This document shows, piece after piece, positions 34,331 to 42,508 of a stretch of DNA of 64,000 bases. The stretch is from UBA4717 sp045580165 (GTDB taxonomy: Bacteria; Bacillota; Clostridia; Oscillospirales; CAG-272): NCBI GenBank assembly GCA_045580165.1, contig JAZNNG010000077.1, forward strand, positions 12,163-76,162, given 5' to 3'. Numbering within the stretch: position 1 is the stretch's first letter; each line of letters starts with the position of its first letter. Below the pieces are notes generated by a model. That model did not search any database. It was not told the origin of the DNA and saw only the letters and a program-made list of their open reading frames with translations. Position numbers and translations under genes: made by a program.

Positions 34331-35565
34331 ACAACAGTATGATAAAGCGGCCCGAGCTATTGTCGCCCGCGGGCAATTTTGAAAAAATGAAAAGCGCTAT
34401 ACTTTACGGCGCCGACGCGGTATATCTTGCCGGCAATAGCTTCGGTATGCGTGCCGCCGCAGACAACTTTTCAAACGATGAGCTTGTTTGTGCGATTGAC
34501 TACGCACACGAGCGCGGTGTAAAGGTTTATATTACACTTAACACCATGCCTCACCCCGACGAGTATAGTGAGCTTGAAAGGTATATTGATTTTCTTGCAA
34601 AGAATCCGCCCGATGCGGTGATATGCGTTGACCTTGGTGTGATTTCACTTGTTAAAGAGAAGATGCCGGGGGTTGACATCCATATTTCAACTCAGGCGAG
34701 TGTTGTCAGCGCGAGAGCCGCAACAGAGTGGATGAAGCTCGGAGCGAGCAGGGTAGTCCTCGCACGCGAGCTTACCTTTGACGAGATCATAAAAATACGC
34801 CGTGAGATTCCCGCAGAGCTTGAGCTTGAGGCATTTGTTCACGGATCTATGTGTATTTCATATAGCGGCAGATGTCTTCTTTCTCAGCATTTCACGGGAA
34901 GAGACGCAAACAGAGGAATGTGCGCTCAGCCCTGCAGATGGAATTTCGAGGTGTATGAAGAAAAGCGTCCCGATGACGTTCTACCTCTTCAACAGGACAA
35001 TAACGGCACGTTTATTATGAGCTCAAAGGATATGTGTATGATAGAGCACATTCCCGAGCTTATAAGGTCCGGTATCACCAGCTTCAAGATAGAGGGCAGA
35101 ATGAAAAGCGCTTACTATACCGCGGTTGTCACAAATACGTACAGAATGGCGATAGATAAGTATCTGACATCTCCCGAGACCTACGAGTTTGACGACAGAT
35201 GGAACAAGGAGCTTGACAGTGTCAGCCACCGTGAATATGCAACGGGATTTTATTTCGATAAGCCTATTGACGATGCAAAAACCTGCACGACTCCGGGATA
35301 CATTCGTGAGAAAGCCTATCTTTCAATAGCCGAAAGCTATGACGCAGAAACGGGTCTCGCGCTTTTTGTTCAAAGAAATAAAGCGGTAAAGGGAAGTGCT
35401 GTTGAAGTGATTTCTCCCGGCATTTGCGGACGGGGATTCGTTGTGGAGGAAATGTACGATGAAGCTATGAATTCCATAGAGTCTGCCCCCCACCCGTTTA
35501 TGAGATTTTTTGTTAAATCACCATTTGAGATAAAGCCCGGCGACATAATGCGTTCGGGTGACTAA
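34327..35565 (+). CDS. Peptidase U32 family protein (TrhP/RlhA-like RNA hydroxylation factor)
   Basis: A 412-residue U32 protein. It opens with PELLSPAGNFEKMKSAILYGADAVYLAGNSFGMRAAADNF, the family signature. The cysteine-rich block HGSMCISYSGRCLLSQHFTGRDANRGMCAQPCRW (about 176-209) carries the four Cys that in TrhP/RlhA are thought to hold an iron-sulfur cluster, and FKIEGRMKSAYYTAVVTNTYR follows. Although called peptidases, well-studied members act in prephenate-dependent tRNA or rRNA hydroxylation. GTG 34327 overlaps the aminotransferase stop as GTGA; ATG 34339 is an alternative. Confidence 0.85.
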   Translation: MNNSMIKRPELLSPAGNFEKMKSAILYGADAVYLAGNSFGMRAAADNFSNDELVCAIDYAHERGVKVYITLNTMPHPDEYSELERYIDFLAKNPPDAVICVDLGVISLVKEKMPGVDIHISTQASVVSARAATEWMKLGASRVVLARELTFDEIIKIRREIPAELELEAFVHGSMCISYSGRCLLSQHFTGRDANRGMCAQPCRWNFEVYEEKRPDDVLPLQQDNNGTFIMSSKDMCMIEHIPELIRSGITSFKIEGRMKSAYYTAVVTNTYRMAIDKYLTSPETYEFDDRWNKELDSVSHREYATGFYFDKPIDDAKTCTTPGYIREKAYLSIAESYDAETGLALFVQRNKAVKGSAVEVISPGICGRGFVVEEMYDEAMNSIESAPHPFMRFFVKSPFEIKPGDIMRSGD

Positions 35566-35576
35566 AGGAGTAAATA

Positions 35577-36395
35577 ATGCTTGAAATTATCAAATCGGTC
35601 ATACTCGGTATAGTCGAAGGTATAACCGAGTGGCTTCCCATAAGCTCAACGGGACATATGATCCTCGTTAACGAGTTTATCGGAAATTCGGGCTTTACAA
35701 GCTCGGATTTATACTTATACGTAATTCAGCTCGGCGCAATCCTTGCCGTAGCAACCCTTTACTTCAGAAAGCTTAATCCGTTTGCACTAAGCAAGACTCC
35801 GGATGAGAAAAAAGCGACTTGGAGTATGTGGTTCAAGGTAATAGTTGCGTGTATGCCCGCCGCAGTTATTGGTCTACTTTTTGACGATTATATGGATAAG
35901 ATCGAAAATTGGCAGATCGTATCTCTTACACTTCTTATCTACGGTATAGCATTTATTATTATCGAGAACAGAAAAAAACAGGCAAGCATAACCACGATAA
36001 ATGACCTTACCTACAAGACTGCACTTATAATAGGCGCTTTTCAGGTTTTGTCAATAATCCCCGGAACCTCACGTTCGGGTGCAACCATACTCGGCGCTAT
36101 AATTATAGGATGCTCCAGAGAGGTCGCGGCTGAGTTTTCGTTTTTCCTTGCCGTTCCCGTAATGGTCGGAGTGAGCTTCCTCAAAATTGTAACTAACGAT
36201 ACACCCATTGGCGGATTTGACGTACTTGTCCTTGCAATAGGAATGGTGATCGCGTACGTAGTTTCGCTTGTTTCCATGAAGCTGCTTGTTGACTATGTTA
36301 AGCGTCACGATTTCAAGGTGTTCGGTATATACAGAATAGTTCTTGCGATAGCGGTCGTTGCATTCTTTACGGTAAAGTCCTGTTTAGCGATTTAA
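35577..36395 (+). CDS. uppP: Undecaprenyl-diphosphatase
   Basis: A 272-residue multi-pass membrane enzyme that recycles undecaprenyl pyrophosphate for wall synthesis and confers bacitracin tolerance. The active-site block is SVILGIVEGITEWLPISSTGHMILV at the N-terminus, and the second is IIPGTSRSGATILGA. About eight hydrophobic segments are present. AAGGAG lies before ATG 35577, 11 bases beyond the U32 stop; it is the last gene of the operon. Confidence 0.96.
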   Translation: MLEIIKSVILGIVEGITEWLPISSTGHMILVNEFIGNSGFTSSDLYLYVIQLGAILAVATLYFRKLNPFALSKTPDEKKATWSMWFKVIVACMPAAVIGLLFDDYMDKIENWQIVSLTLLIYGIAFIIIENRKKQASITTINDLTYKTALIIGAFQVLSIIPGTSRSGATILGAIIIGCSREVAAEFSFFLAVPVMVGVSFLKIVTNDTPIGGFDVLVLAIGMVIAYVVSLVSMKLLVDYVKRHDFKVFGIYRIVLAIAVVAFFTVKSCLAI

Positions 36396-36477
36396 CCAAT
36401 GTATATAAGGTAAAAACCTTGATAAAATAGTAAATAAACTGAAATTTTGAAAATTGACACTTTTTTAACAAAAATAC

Positions 36478-36506
36478 TTGTAAAACACGGCATTTTGTGG
36501 TAAAAT
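36478..36506 (+). promoter_or_regulatory. Promoter of pgk-tpiA
   Basis: TTGTAA (36478-36483), 17-base spacer, TAAAAT (36501-36506). A TTGACA at 36454 has no -10 at the right distance and probably does not belong to this promoter. Confidence 0.65.
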
Positions 36507-36567
36507 GTCGAGTGGACAAAAATAACGTCCTTTAATATTGTAAATTTTTATTTCAGAGGTGAATATA

Positions 36568-37866
36568 ATGTACAACAAGAAATCCATTGAAGACATCAGC
36601 GTAAAGGGCAAAAAGGTCCTCGTTCGTTGCGACTTCAACGTACCGCTTAAGGACGGTGAAATCACCAGCGACAAGAGAATCGTAGGCGCTCTTCCCACGA
36701 TCAAGTACCTTCTCGATAACGGTGCAAAGGTAATTCTTTGCTCTCACATGGGTAAGCCCCACGGTATCTTTACCGAAGGCTTCGGACTCAACAAAAAGGA
36801 AAAGGCAAAGATCGCAGAGCTTCCCGAGGCAGAGCAGGCAGCTGCAAAGGCTGAAATGCTTAAAAAGGCTCTCGAGGGCGATGCTAAGAAGTTCACACTC
36901 AAGCCCGTTGCTGACAGACTCAACGAGTATCTTGACGGCAAGGTAACCTTCGCTACAGATATTATTGGTGAAGATGCAAAGGCTAAGATCGCAGCTCTCA
37001 AGGAAGGCGAAGCCGTTCTTCTTGAAAACGTTCGTTTCGATGCAAGAGAAACAAAGAATGACGAAACACTTTCCAAGGAGTTTGCTGCTCTTTGCGAAGT
37101 ATACGTAAACGATGCTTTCGGTTCTGCTCACAGAGCTCACTGCTCGACAGCCGGCGTTACCGACTACGTTGATACCTGCGTATGCGGTTACCTCATTCAG
37201 AAGGAAATCACAATAATGGGTAAGGCTCTTTCCGACCCCAAGCGTCCCTTTGTTTCCATCCTCGGCGGCGCTAAGGTTTCCGATAAGATCGGCGTTATCA
37301 ACAACCTCATCGAAAAGGTTGATACACTTGTTATCGGCGGTGGTATGGCTTATACCTTCCTCCGCGCTCTCGGCAACGATATCGGTACCTCCATCTGCGA
37401 GGAAGACAGACTCGAGCTTGCTACCGAGCTTATGGAAAAGGCTAAGGCTAAGGGCGTTAAATTCCTTCTTCCCGTTGACAATACGATCGGTAAGGAATAT
37501 GACGAAAATACCGAGTTTGCTACAGTTAAGTCAAGTGAGATTCCGGCTGACTGGATGGGACTTGACATCGGACCCGAAACACGCGAGATATTTGCTGACG
37601 CTATAAAGGGTGCTGGCACAGTTGTATGGAACGGCCCGATGGGCGTTTCCGAATGGAAGAATTTCGCTGCAGGTACAGAGAGCGTTGCAAAGGCAGTAGC
37701 TGAAAGCGGTGCTATTTCCATCATCGGCGGCGGAGACAGCGCAGCTGCAGTTGAAAAGCTCGGCTACGCAGACAAGATGACACATATTTCCACAGGCGGC
37801 GGCGCATCTCTCGAGCTTCTTGAGGGTAAGGTACTTCCCGGCATCGCATGCCTTGACAATAAATAA
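36568..37866 (+). CDS. pgk: Phosphoglycerate kinase
   Basis: A 432-residue glycolytic kinase, longer than the usual 390-400 because of an insertion of about 30 residues (charged, Glu/Lys/Ala-rich) after HMGKPHGIF near residues 62-100. Conserved blocks include VLVRCDFNVPLKDGEI, VLLENVRFDARETKND, and the nucleotide-site GGGDSAAAVEKLG and STGGGASLELLEG. Codon use is strongly biased (GAC, AAG, CTC, GGC), as expected for a highly expressed gene. GAGGTG lies before ATG 36568. It is the first gene of pgk-tpiA. Confidence 0.98.
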   Translation: MYNKKSIEDISVKGKKVLVRCDFNVPLKDGEITSDKRIVGALPTIKYLLDNGAKVILCSHMGKPHGIFTEGFGLNKKEKAKIAELPEAEQAAAKAEMLKKALEGDAKKFTLKPVADRLNEYLDGKVTFATDIIGEDAKAKIAALKEGEAVLLENVRFDARETKNDETLSKEFAALCEVYVNDAFGSAHRAHCSTAGVTDYVDTCVCGYLIQKEITIMGKALSDPKRPFVSILGGAKVSDKIGVINNLIEKVDTLVIGGGMAYTFLRALGNDIGTSICEEDRLELATELMEKAKAKGVKFLLPVDNTIGKEYDENTEFATVKSSEIPADWMGLDIGPETREIFADAIKGAGTVVWNGPMGVSEWKNFAAGTESVAKAVAESGAISIIGGGDSAAAVEKLGYADKMTHISTGGGASLELLEGKVLPGIACLDNK

Positions 37867-37886
37867 TCTATAAAGAGGAAATTCAA

Positions 37887-38654
37887 ATGAATAAGACACT
37901 CAGAAAGCCTGTTATCGCAGGTAACTGGAAAATGAATATGACACCCTCCAAGACCACTGCATTCATCGAAGAGCTTGCAGGCAAGGTTGAGGGAAAGAAC
38001 GCTTGCGATATCGTGCTTTGCGTACCCTTCGTTGATATTGCGCCTGCAGTTGCAAGCGCTAAGGGCACTAACATCAAGATAGGTGCACAGAACGTTCACT
38101 TCAAGGAGAATGGCGCGTATACAGGCGAGATTTCCGCTGAAATGCTTCTTGAATGCGGTGCTGAATACGTTGTAATCGGTCACAGTGAAAGAAGACAGTA
38201 CTTCGGCGAGACAGACGAAACCGTAAACCTCAGAGTTCTCGCTGCTCTTAACGCGGGACTTAAGGTTATCCTTTGTGTAGGCGAGCTTCTTAACGAGCGT
38301 GAGCTCGGTATTACCGAGGAGATCGTAGGCAAGCAGACAAAGATCGCTCTTAACGGAGTGACAAGCGCTCAGCTCAAGAACGTAATAATTGCTTACGAGC
38401 CTGTTTGGGCAATCGGAACTGGCAAGACCGCTACCTCGGCTCAGGCTGAAGAGGTTTGTGCGTTTATCAGAAGCGTTATCGCAGGTCTTTACACAAAAGC
38501 AGAGGCAGACGCAACCGTTATTCAGTACGGTGGCTCTATGAACGCAGGTAATGCGGCTGATCTTCTCTCCAAGGAGAATGTTGACGGTGGTCTCATCGGC
38601 GGCGCATCTCTTAAAACTGCAGACTTTACAGTTATTGTAGACGCTGCGCAGTAA
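37887..38654 (+). CDS. tpiA: Triosephosphate isomerase
   Basis: A 255-residue TIM. AGNWKMNMTPSKT carries the catalytic Asn and Lys, HSERRQYFGE the catalytic His, and AYEPVWAIGTGKTATSAQAEEV the catalytic Glu and the flexible loop; YGGSMN and GGLIGGASL bind phosphate. Same optimised codon use as pgk, 20 bases upstream, with GAGG before the ATG. Confidence 0.98.
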   Translation: MNKTLRKPVIAGNWKMNMTPSKTTAFIEELAGKVEGKNACDIVLCVPFVDIAPAVASAKGTNIKIGAQNVHFKENGAYTGEISAEMLLECGAEYVVIGHSERRQYFGETDETVNLRVLAALNAGLKVILCVGELLNERELGITEEIVGKQTKIALNGVTSAQLKNVIIAYEPVWAIGTGKTATSAQAEEVCAFIRSVIAGLYTKAEADATVIQYGGSMNAGNAADLLSKENVDGGLIGGASLKTADFTVIVDAAQ

Positions 38655-38668
38655 TTTCATATATAATC

Positions 38669-38702
38669 AACGTCGGGCATTTTAATATGCCCGACGTTTG
38701 AT
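38669..38702 (+). terminator. Hairpin after tpiA
   Basis: AACGTCGGGCAT-TTTAAT-ATGCCCGACGTT followed by only a short T-run, so it may terminate partly and let some transcripts enter the DMT transporter gene. Confidence 0.65.
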
Positions 38703-38717
38703 ATGACAGGGATATGA

Positions 38718-39620
38718 ATGAAAAAATTAACTAATAGCTTTTTGCTCTTATTGACCGCGCTTATTTGGGGTGTGGCATTCCTTGCACAAAGTGTGGGGAT
38801 GGATTACGTCGGACCGTTCACCTTTAACGGAGTTCGCTCGTTTATAGGAGGACTTGTTCTTGTCCCTTGTATTTTTTTAATCAATGCGATTAAGAAAAGA
38901 AGCGGTGAGTCACAAAGCTCTGACAATAAAACGGTCATAATCGGCGGCGTTATCTGCGGAACGCTTTTGTTTGCAGCATCAACGCTTCAACAATTCGGAC
39001 TTTTGTATACGAGCCCCGGCAAAGCGGGATTTATTACTGCATTATACATAATTCTCGTTCCTGCGGCAGGAGTTTTCCTTGGCAGACGCCCGGGAATCAA
39101 GCTCGTGTTTGCGGCAGTCGGCGCGCTCATAGGCTTGTATTTTCTTTGCTTTACGGGCGATAGCTTTACGCTTGAGCTTGGAGACTTGCTTATCTTCCTG
39201 TGTGCTATCGTATTTACTGCTCACATTCTTGTTATTGACCGCTTTTCGCCAAAGGTTGATGGCGTTAAGATGTCGTGTATTCAGTTTTTTGTCTGCGCGG
39301 CTTTGTCGTTTTTGCCAATGATAATATTTGAAGAACCGAGCTTTTCCACGATATATGCGGCAAAAATACCGATACTATACGCAGGCGTAATGTCTTGCGG
39401 AGTCGCGTATACGCTTCAGATAATTGGACAGAAGGGAGTTAATCCGACTCTTGCATCCCTTATACTGAGTCTTGAGTCATGCTTTGCTTTGCTTGGTGAA
39501 TTTGTTTATCTAAAGCTTACGGGTGCTGATAGCTTTATGTCAACACGTGAAATTATCGGATGTGTTATAGTCTTTGCGGCAATAATCTTAGCACAGCTTC
39601 CCGACAAGAAAAGTAAATAA
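38718..39620 (+). CDS. DMT/EamA family transporter
   Basis: A 300-residue permease with ten predicted membrane helices in two EamA repeats. The first repeat opens FLLLLTALIWGVAFLAQSVGMDYVGPFTFNGVRSF, and the second starts near LGDLLIFLCAIVFTAHILVIDRFS. DMT exporters move amino acids, nucleotides or metabolites; the substrate is not inferable. GACAGGGA lies before ATG 38718. Confidence 0.85.
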   Translation: MKKLTNSFLLLLTALIWGVAFLAQSVGMDYVGPFTFNGVRSFIGGLVLVPCIFLINAIKKRSGESQSSDNKTVIIGGVICGTLLFAASTLQQFGLLYTSPGKAGFITALYIILVPAAGVFLGRRPGIKLVFAAVGALIGLYFLCFTGDSFTLELGDLLIFLCAIVFTAHILVIDRFSPKVDGVKMSCIQFFVCAALSFLPMIIFEEPSFSTIYAAKIPILYAGVMSCGVAYTLQIIGQKGVNPTLASLILSLESCFALLGEFVYLKLTGADSFMSTREIIGCVIVFAAIILAQLPDKKSK

Positions 39621-39639
39621 AAAAAGCACTCAACCGTGT

Positions 39640-39740
39640 GTGTTGTGCTCCATTTTGTGCGGACAGCACAAAAAGAACCCCCTATGGTATAATTAAGAAA
39701 AACCATAGGAGGGTTCTTTTTTTCATTGTCCGTTTTTAAC
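39640..39740. repeat. Nested inverted repeats, possible IS/MITE remnant
   Basis: A long imperfect stem, AAAAAGAACCCCCTATGGT / ACCATAGGAGGGTTCTTTTT (39670-39720), encloses TATAATTAAGAAAA. Outside it lies another pair, TGTGCT (39643-39648) with AGCACA (39664-39669), and a small CCGTT/AACGG dyad follows near 39731. The T-runs suggest it works as a terminator for nrdR and for the DMT gene. The layout, with a TATAAT box and AGGAGG inside the stem, recalls the left end of a transposase gene, but no transposase ORF follows. Confidence 0.45.
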
Positions 39741-39748
39741 GGTTCGGT

Positions 39749-40204
39749 TCATTTATTATGAAGAAAGTTTTCAATTTCTCGCATAAAGGTTTCAACGTCC
39801 TTGAATTCTCTGTATACTGAAGCAAATCTTACATAAGATACCGCGTCTATATCCTTGAGCTTGTCCATAATAAGCTCTCCGATTTTAGTGGTAGGAACCT
39901 CGTTGTTGAGCGAGTTCTGAAGCTCGCTCTCAATATCATTGACTATTTTTTCGATTTGCTCAATGCTTACCGGGCGTTTCTGACAGGCTCTTATGATACC
40001 GTTCATCACCTTGTTTCTGTCAAACGGCTCTCTTGAGTCGTTTTTCTTTATCACCATAAGCGGTATGTTTTCAACTACCTCGTATGTATTGAAACGTCTT
40101 TGACACGCAGTACATTCACGCCTTCTTTTTATAGACTTTCCTTCATCAGATGCACGGGAGTCAATAACCGTGCTTTTCATATGACCGCAAGCAGGACATT
40201 TCAT
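39749..40204 (-). CDS. nrdR: Transcriptional repressor NrdR
   Basis: A 151-residue ribonucleotide-reductase regulator. The N-terminal zinc ribbon is CPACGHMKSTVIDSRASDEGKSIKRRRECTACQRRF, followed by an ATP-cone (MVIKKNDSREPFDRNKVMNGIIRACQKRP) that senses ATP/dATP. Full family length. GAGGTGAT lies before ATG 40204. No NrdR box or nrd gene was seen in this window. It follows the GH31 gene by 6 bases and probably shares its transcript. Confidence 0.97.
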   Translation of the reverse strand: MKCPACGHMKSTVIDSRASDEGKSIKRRRECTACQRRFNTYEVVENIPLMVIKKNDSREPFDRNKVMNGIIRACQKRPVSIEQIEKIVNDIESELQNSLNNEVPTTKIGELIMDKLKDIDAVSYVRFASVYREFKDVETFMREIENFLHNK

Positions 40205-40210
40205 TAGTAA

Positions 40211-42349
40211 TCACCTCTTAATTATAACCTTGCAGGTAGTGTTTTCGTCTTCTGAAACAACCTTTACGTCTTTGCTTCCGCCGTAAACGTTGATGATAAA
40301 TTCACGCGTTTCGGGTTTTCCGTTGTAATCGCCAATTGCTTTACCTACTGTAATTACGGTTGACTCGTCATTTGCGTCACAAGTAATAAGAGTATGGCAC
40401 GAGGACTTGTTTTCATATTCAAGTGAGATCATATCGTCCTCACGGAGAATAAATTCGCTCTTGCCCTCGGGATATACGTCAATTTCGAGAGTTGTCTTGT
40501 CATAATCGCGGATACAGTCAACCTCATTTGCCATACAAGGAATTATTGCGCCTCTCTTGATATAGAGCGCTCCGCCTCTGTCGGCAGGAATAACAGGCTT
40601 AACGTCACAAGGACCTTCAATTATCTCGCCTGTCCAATAGTCTTCCCATTTACCCTCGGGAAGATTTACCGTATCAGAATAAGCGCATACCATAAATGAA
40701 GGACCAAACATATACTGACAAGTATTGTCGAATCCTTTTTCAAATTCAGGGAATACAAGCGGCATAGGACGAACTATCGGCATTGCATCCTCGTGCGCTT
40801 CAAGCGCTGATGAATAGATGTAGGGGTAGAGTCTGTATCTGAGACGGTTGTAGAATTTGAAGAGCTTGTAGTTGTTTTCACCTGCCCACCAAGGCTGGTT
40901 AATACCCTGCCAGGTATTGAGATGAGCCCACGGAACGAAGAAGCCGAAATGGAGGCTTGAGGGTGTGTGTACGTTCATATCGATCGTAGAGTTGGAGAAA
41001 CCGGTCATAGCAAGCGTCAATAGCCATATCATAGCGCCGTGCTCACCGCCGTTGTCACCTGTTGTTGCCGCACCCCATTTCTGAGTTCCGATATAACCGC
41101 CCGAATAGTGGTGCATCGGACGCATACCCGTCTGCTTTGCAAAGCCCTCGTAGGTCTGCTTTGTTACAAGCACCTGATTTAAGTTGTGCATTAAAGTCTG
41201 AGGCAAGCCGTTCGCGTAAACGACCCAGTCCTCGATCCTACCGAGAGTATCAGACGGGTCTATCTTGAACGCGTCAACACCGCAGTGGGTGAATCTTCCC
41301 ATATGCTCGTACCAAGGCTCAAATTCGTTGTAGTCGTCGCCTCTGAATACGCGCTCTGCTTCATCTGAATAGTCGTAATAGTCGCAGAACCACAGGGAAG
41401 TGTGGAATCCCATTCTTCTGAGAGCTGCAATAAAGGTTTCTTCGGTCTTGCGGCCTCTTTTAACAAGCCATGCAGGCATGTGGAATTTTTCAAGATTCCA
41501 TTGGGGATCCATAGAATAGTCATAGAAGGTTTCCATCCAGCGAGGCTCAAGGCTGATCATATCACATCCGATCTTTTCTTGACGGATACGTTCTGCCTGA
41601 CGCATTACCTCAAACTGGTCGGCATTGATAGGTGCTATGTAGTTAAGACCGTATGCCCAACCGGGTAATACCATAGATTTACCCGTAAGCTTTGCGTTGT
41701 ATTTTAGCATTTCGGGCATTGTTCCGTAAAGGACAAACATATCGAGGTAATCGTTGTCACCGCTGATTATAAGCTTATCATTATATCTTTCTCCAATGTC
41801 AACGAAGTGTCTTGCGTATGCGTTAACAAATACGCCCCATCCCTCACTTGACATAAAAAAGGGAATCGGGATCTCGTCGAATTGATAAGACGCCCAGTTC
41901 TGATATGATTTTCCGCGAAGCTCAATTCTATCGGTTGCTGCTTCTCCAAGGCCGTAAAACCGTTCTTTTTCGGAAATTTCAAAAATCACGCCGAAGCTTA
42001 CGTCGGGAATATCCTCGCGCATCTTTCTCTTGGGTAATATTGGGTGATCCTCGATTGAACCCTCAACAAAACCGTTTCTGAGGTAATGATTCTCGAACTT
42101 CTTTGTAAAATATTCCGAATTATCCTTCCAGAATTTATCATCGTCTGTCTTGAAGGATATTTTAAGAGTCCGTCCGTTCGGCAAAGTTAAAGTGCTTGTT
42201 TCCTCATTAAACTCAATACCATCAGAAGATTCTTCTTTCTCCGCATTAACAAGACCATACCTTTCTGTCATGGAAAGAGCATCTGAGTATTTGGCATCTC
42301 TGATTCTGATTATTCCGTTTGATATTTTTTCTACTTTAAGCTTTAACAT
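40211..42349 (-). CDS. GH31 alpha-glycosidase (alpha-xylosidase/alpha-glucosidase)
   Basis: A 712-residue cytosolic GH31 enzyme. The N-terminal beta-sandwich leads to RFYGLGEAATDRIELRGK and the barrel. The nucleophile is D364 in GVDAFKIDPSD and the acid/base D432 in TTGDNGGEH; WAYGLNYI replaces the more common WALG at barrel strand 1. C-terminal beta-domains follow (GPSFMVCAYSD, DYWTGEIIEG, GALYIKRGAIIP). The YicI-like layout suggests alpha-xyloside or alpha-glucoside cleavage inside the cell, but the substrate needs testing. AGGAAGGA lies before ATG 42349. Located with nrdR in one transcript, an unusual pairing. Confidence 0.9.
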   Translation of the reverse strand: MLKLKVEKISNGIIRIRDAKYSDALSMTERYGLVNAEKEESSDGIEFNEETSTLTLPNGRTLKISFKTDDDKFWKDNSEYFTKKFENHYLRNGFVEGSIEDHPILPKRKMREDIPDVSFGVIFEISEKERFYGLGEAATDRIELRGKSYQNWASYQFDEIPIPFFMSSEGWGVFVNAYARHFVDIGERYNDKLIISGDNDYLDMFVLYGTMPEMLKYNAKLTGKSMVLPGWAYGLNYIAPINADQFEVMRQAERIRQEKIGCDMISLEPRWMETFYDYSMDPQWNLEKFHMPAWLVKRGRKTEETFIAALRRMGFHTSLWFCDYYDYSDEAERVFRGDDYNEFEPWYEHMGRFTHCGVDAFKIDPSDTLGRIEDWVVYANGLPQTLMHNLNQVLVTKQTYEGFAKQTGMRPMHHYSGGYIGTQKWGAATTGDNGGEHGAMIWLLTLAMTGFSNSTIDMNVHTPSSLHFGFFVPWAHLNTWQGINQPWWAGENNYKLFKFYNRLRYRLYPYIYSSALEAHEDAMPIVRPMPLVFPEFEKGFDNTCQYMFGPSFMVCAYSDTVNLPEGKWEDYWTGEIIEGPCDVKPVIPADRGGALYIKRGAIIPCMANEVDCIRDYDKTTLEIDVYPEGKSEFILREDDMISLEYENKSSCHTLITCDANDESTVITVGKAIGDYNGKPETREFIINVYGGSKDVKVVSEDENTTCKVIIKR

Positions 42350-42417
42350 AGATTGTCCTTCCTGTATAGCATTATTTACTATAAATACTTGAGTTTAAAA
42401 AATTAAGGTATATTTTT

Positions 42418-42445
42418 ATTATATCACAAAATCGATTTCTTGCAA
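42418..42445 (-). promoter_or_regulatory. Promoter of GH31-nrdR
   Basis: Minus strand TTGCAA (42445-42440), 16-base spacer, TATAAT (42423-42418). Confidence 0.7.
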
Positions 42446-42469
42446 TATCTTTTAACTATTTTATAACAA

Positions 42470-42506
42470 AAAATGAAAAGCCGATCGAAATAATCGGCCT
42501 TTCGTT
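42470..42506 (-). terminator. Terminator of ftsH operon
   Basis: Minus strand reads GCCGAT-TATTTCG-ATCGGC followed by TTTTCATTTTTTG. It closes the yybS-to-ftsH run. Confidence 0.75.
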
Positions 42507-42508
42507 TT

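Noticed and set aside
36553..37140. 195-codon minus-strand ORF across pgk
   Set aside because: Shadow of pgk with no ribosome site and no recognisable motif.
37764..38660. 298-codon minus-strand ORF across tpiA
   Set aside because: It is antisense to two well-identified glycolytic genes, has Cys/Ser/Leu-rich composition with no domain, and arises from their biased codon use.
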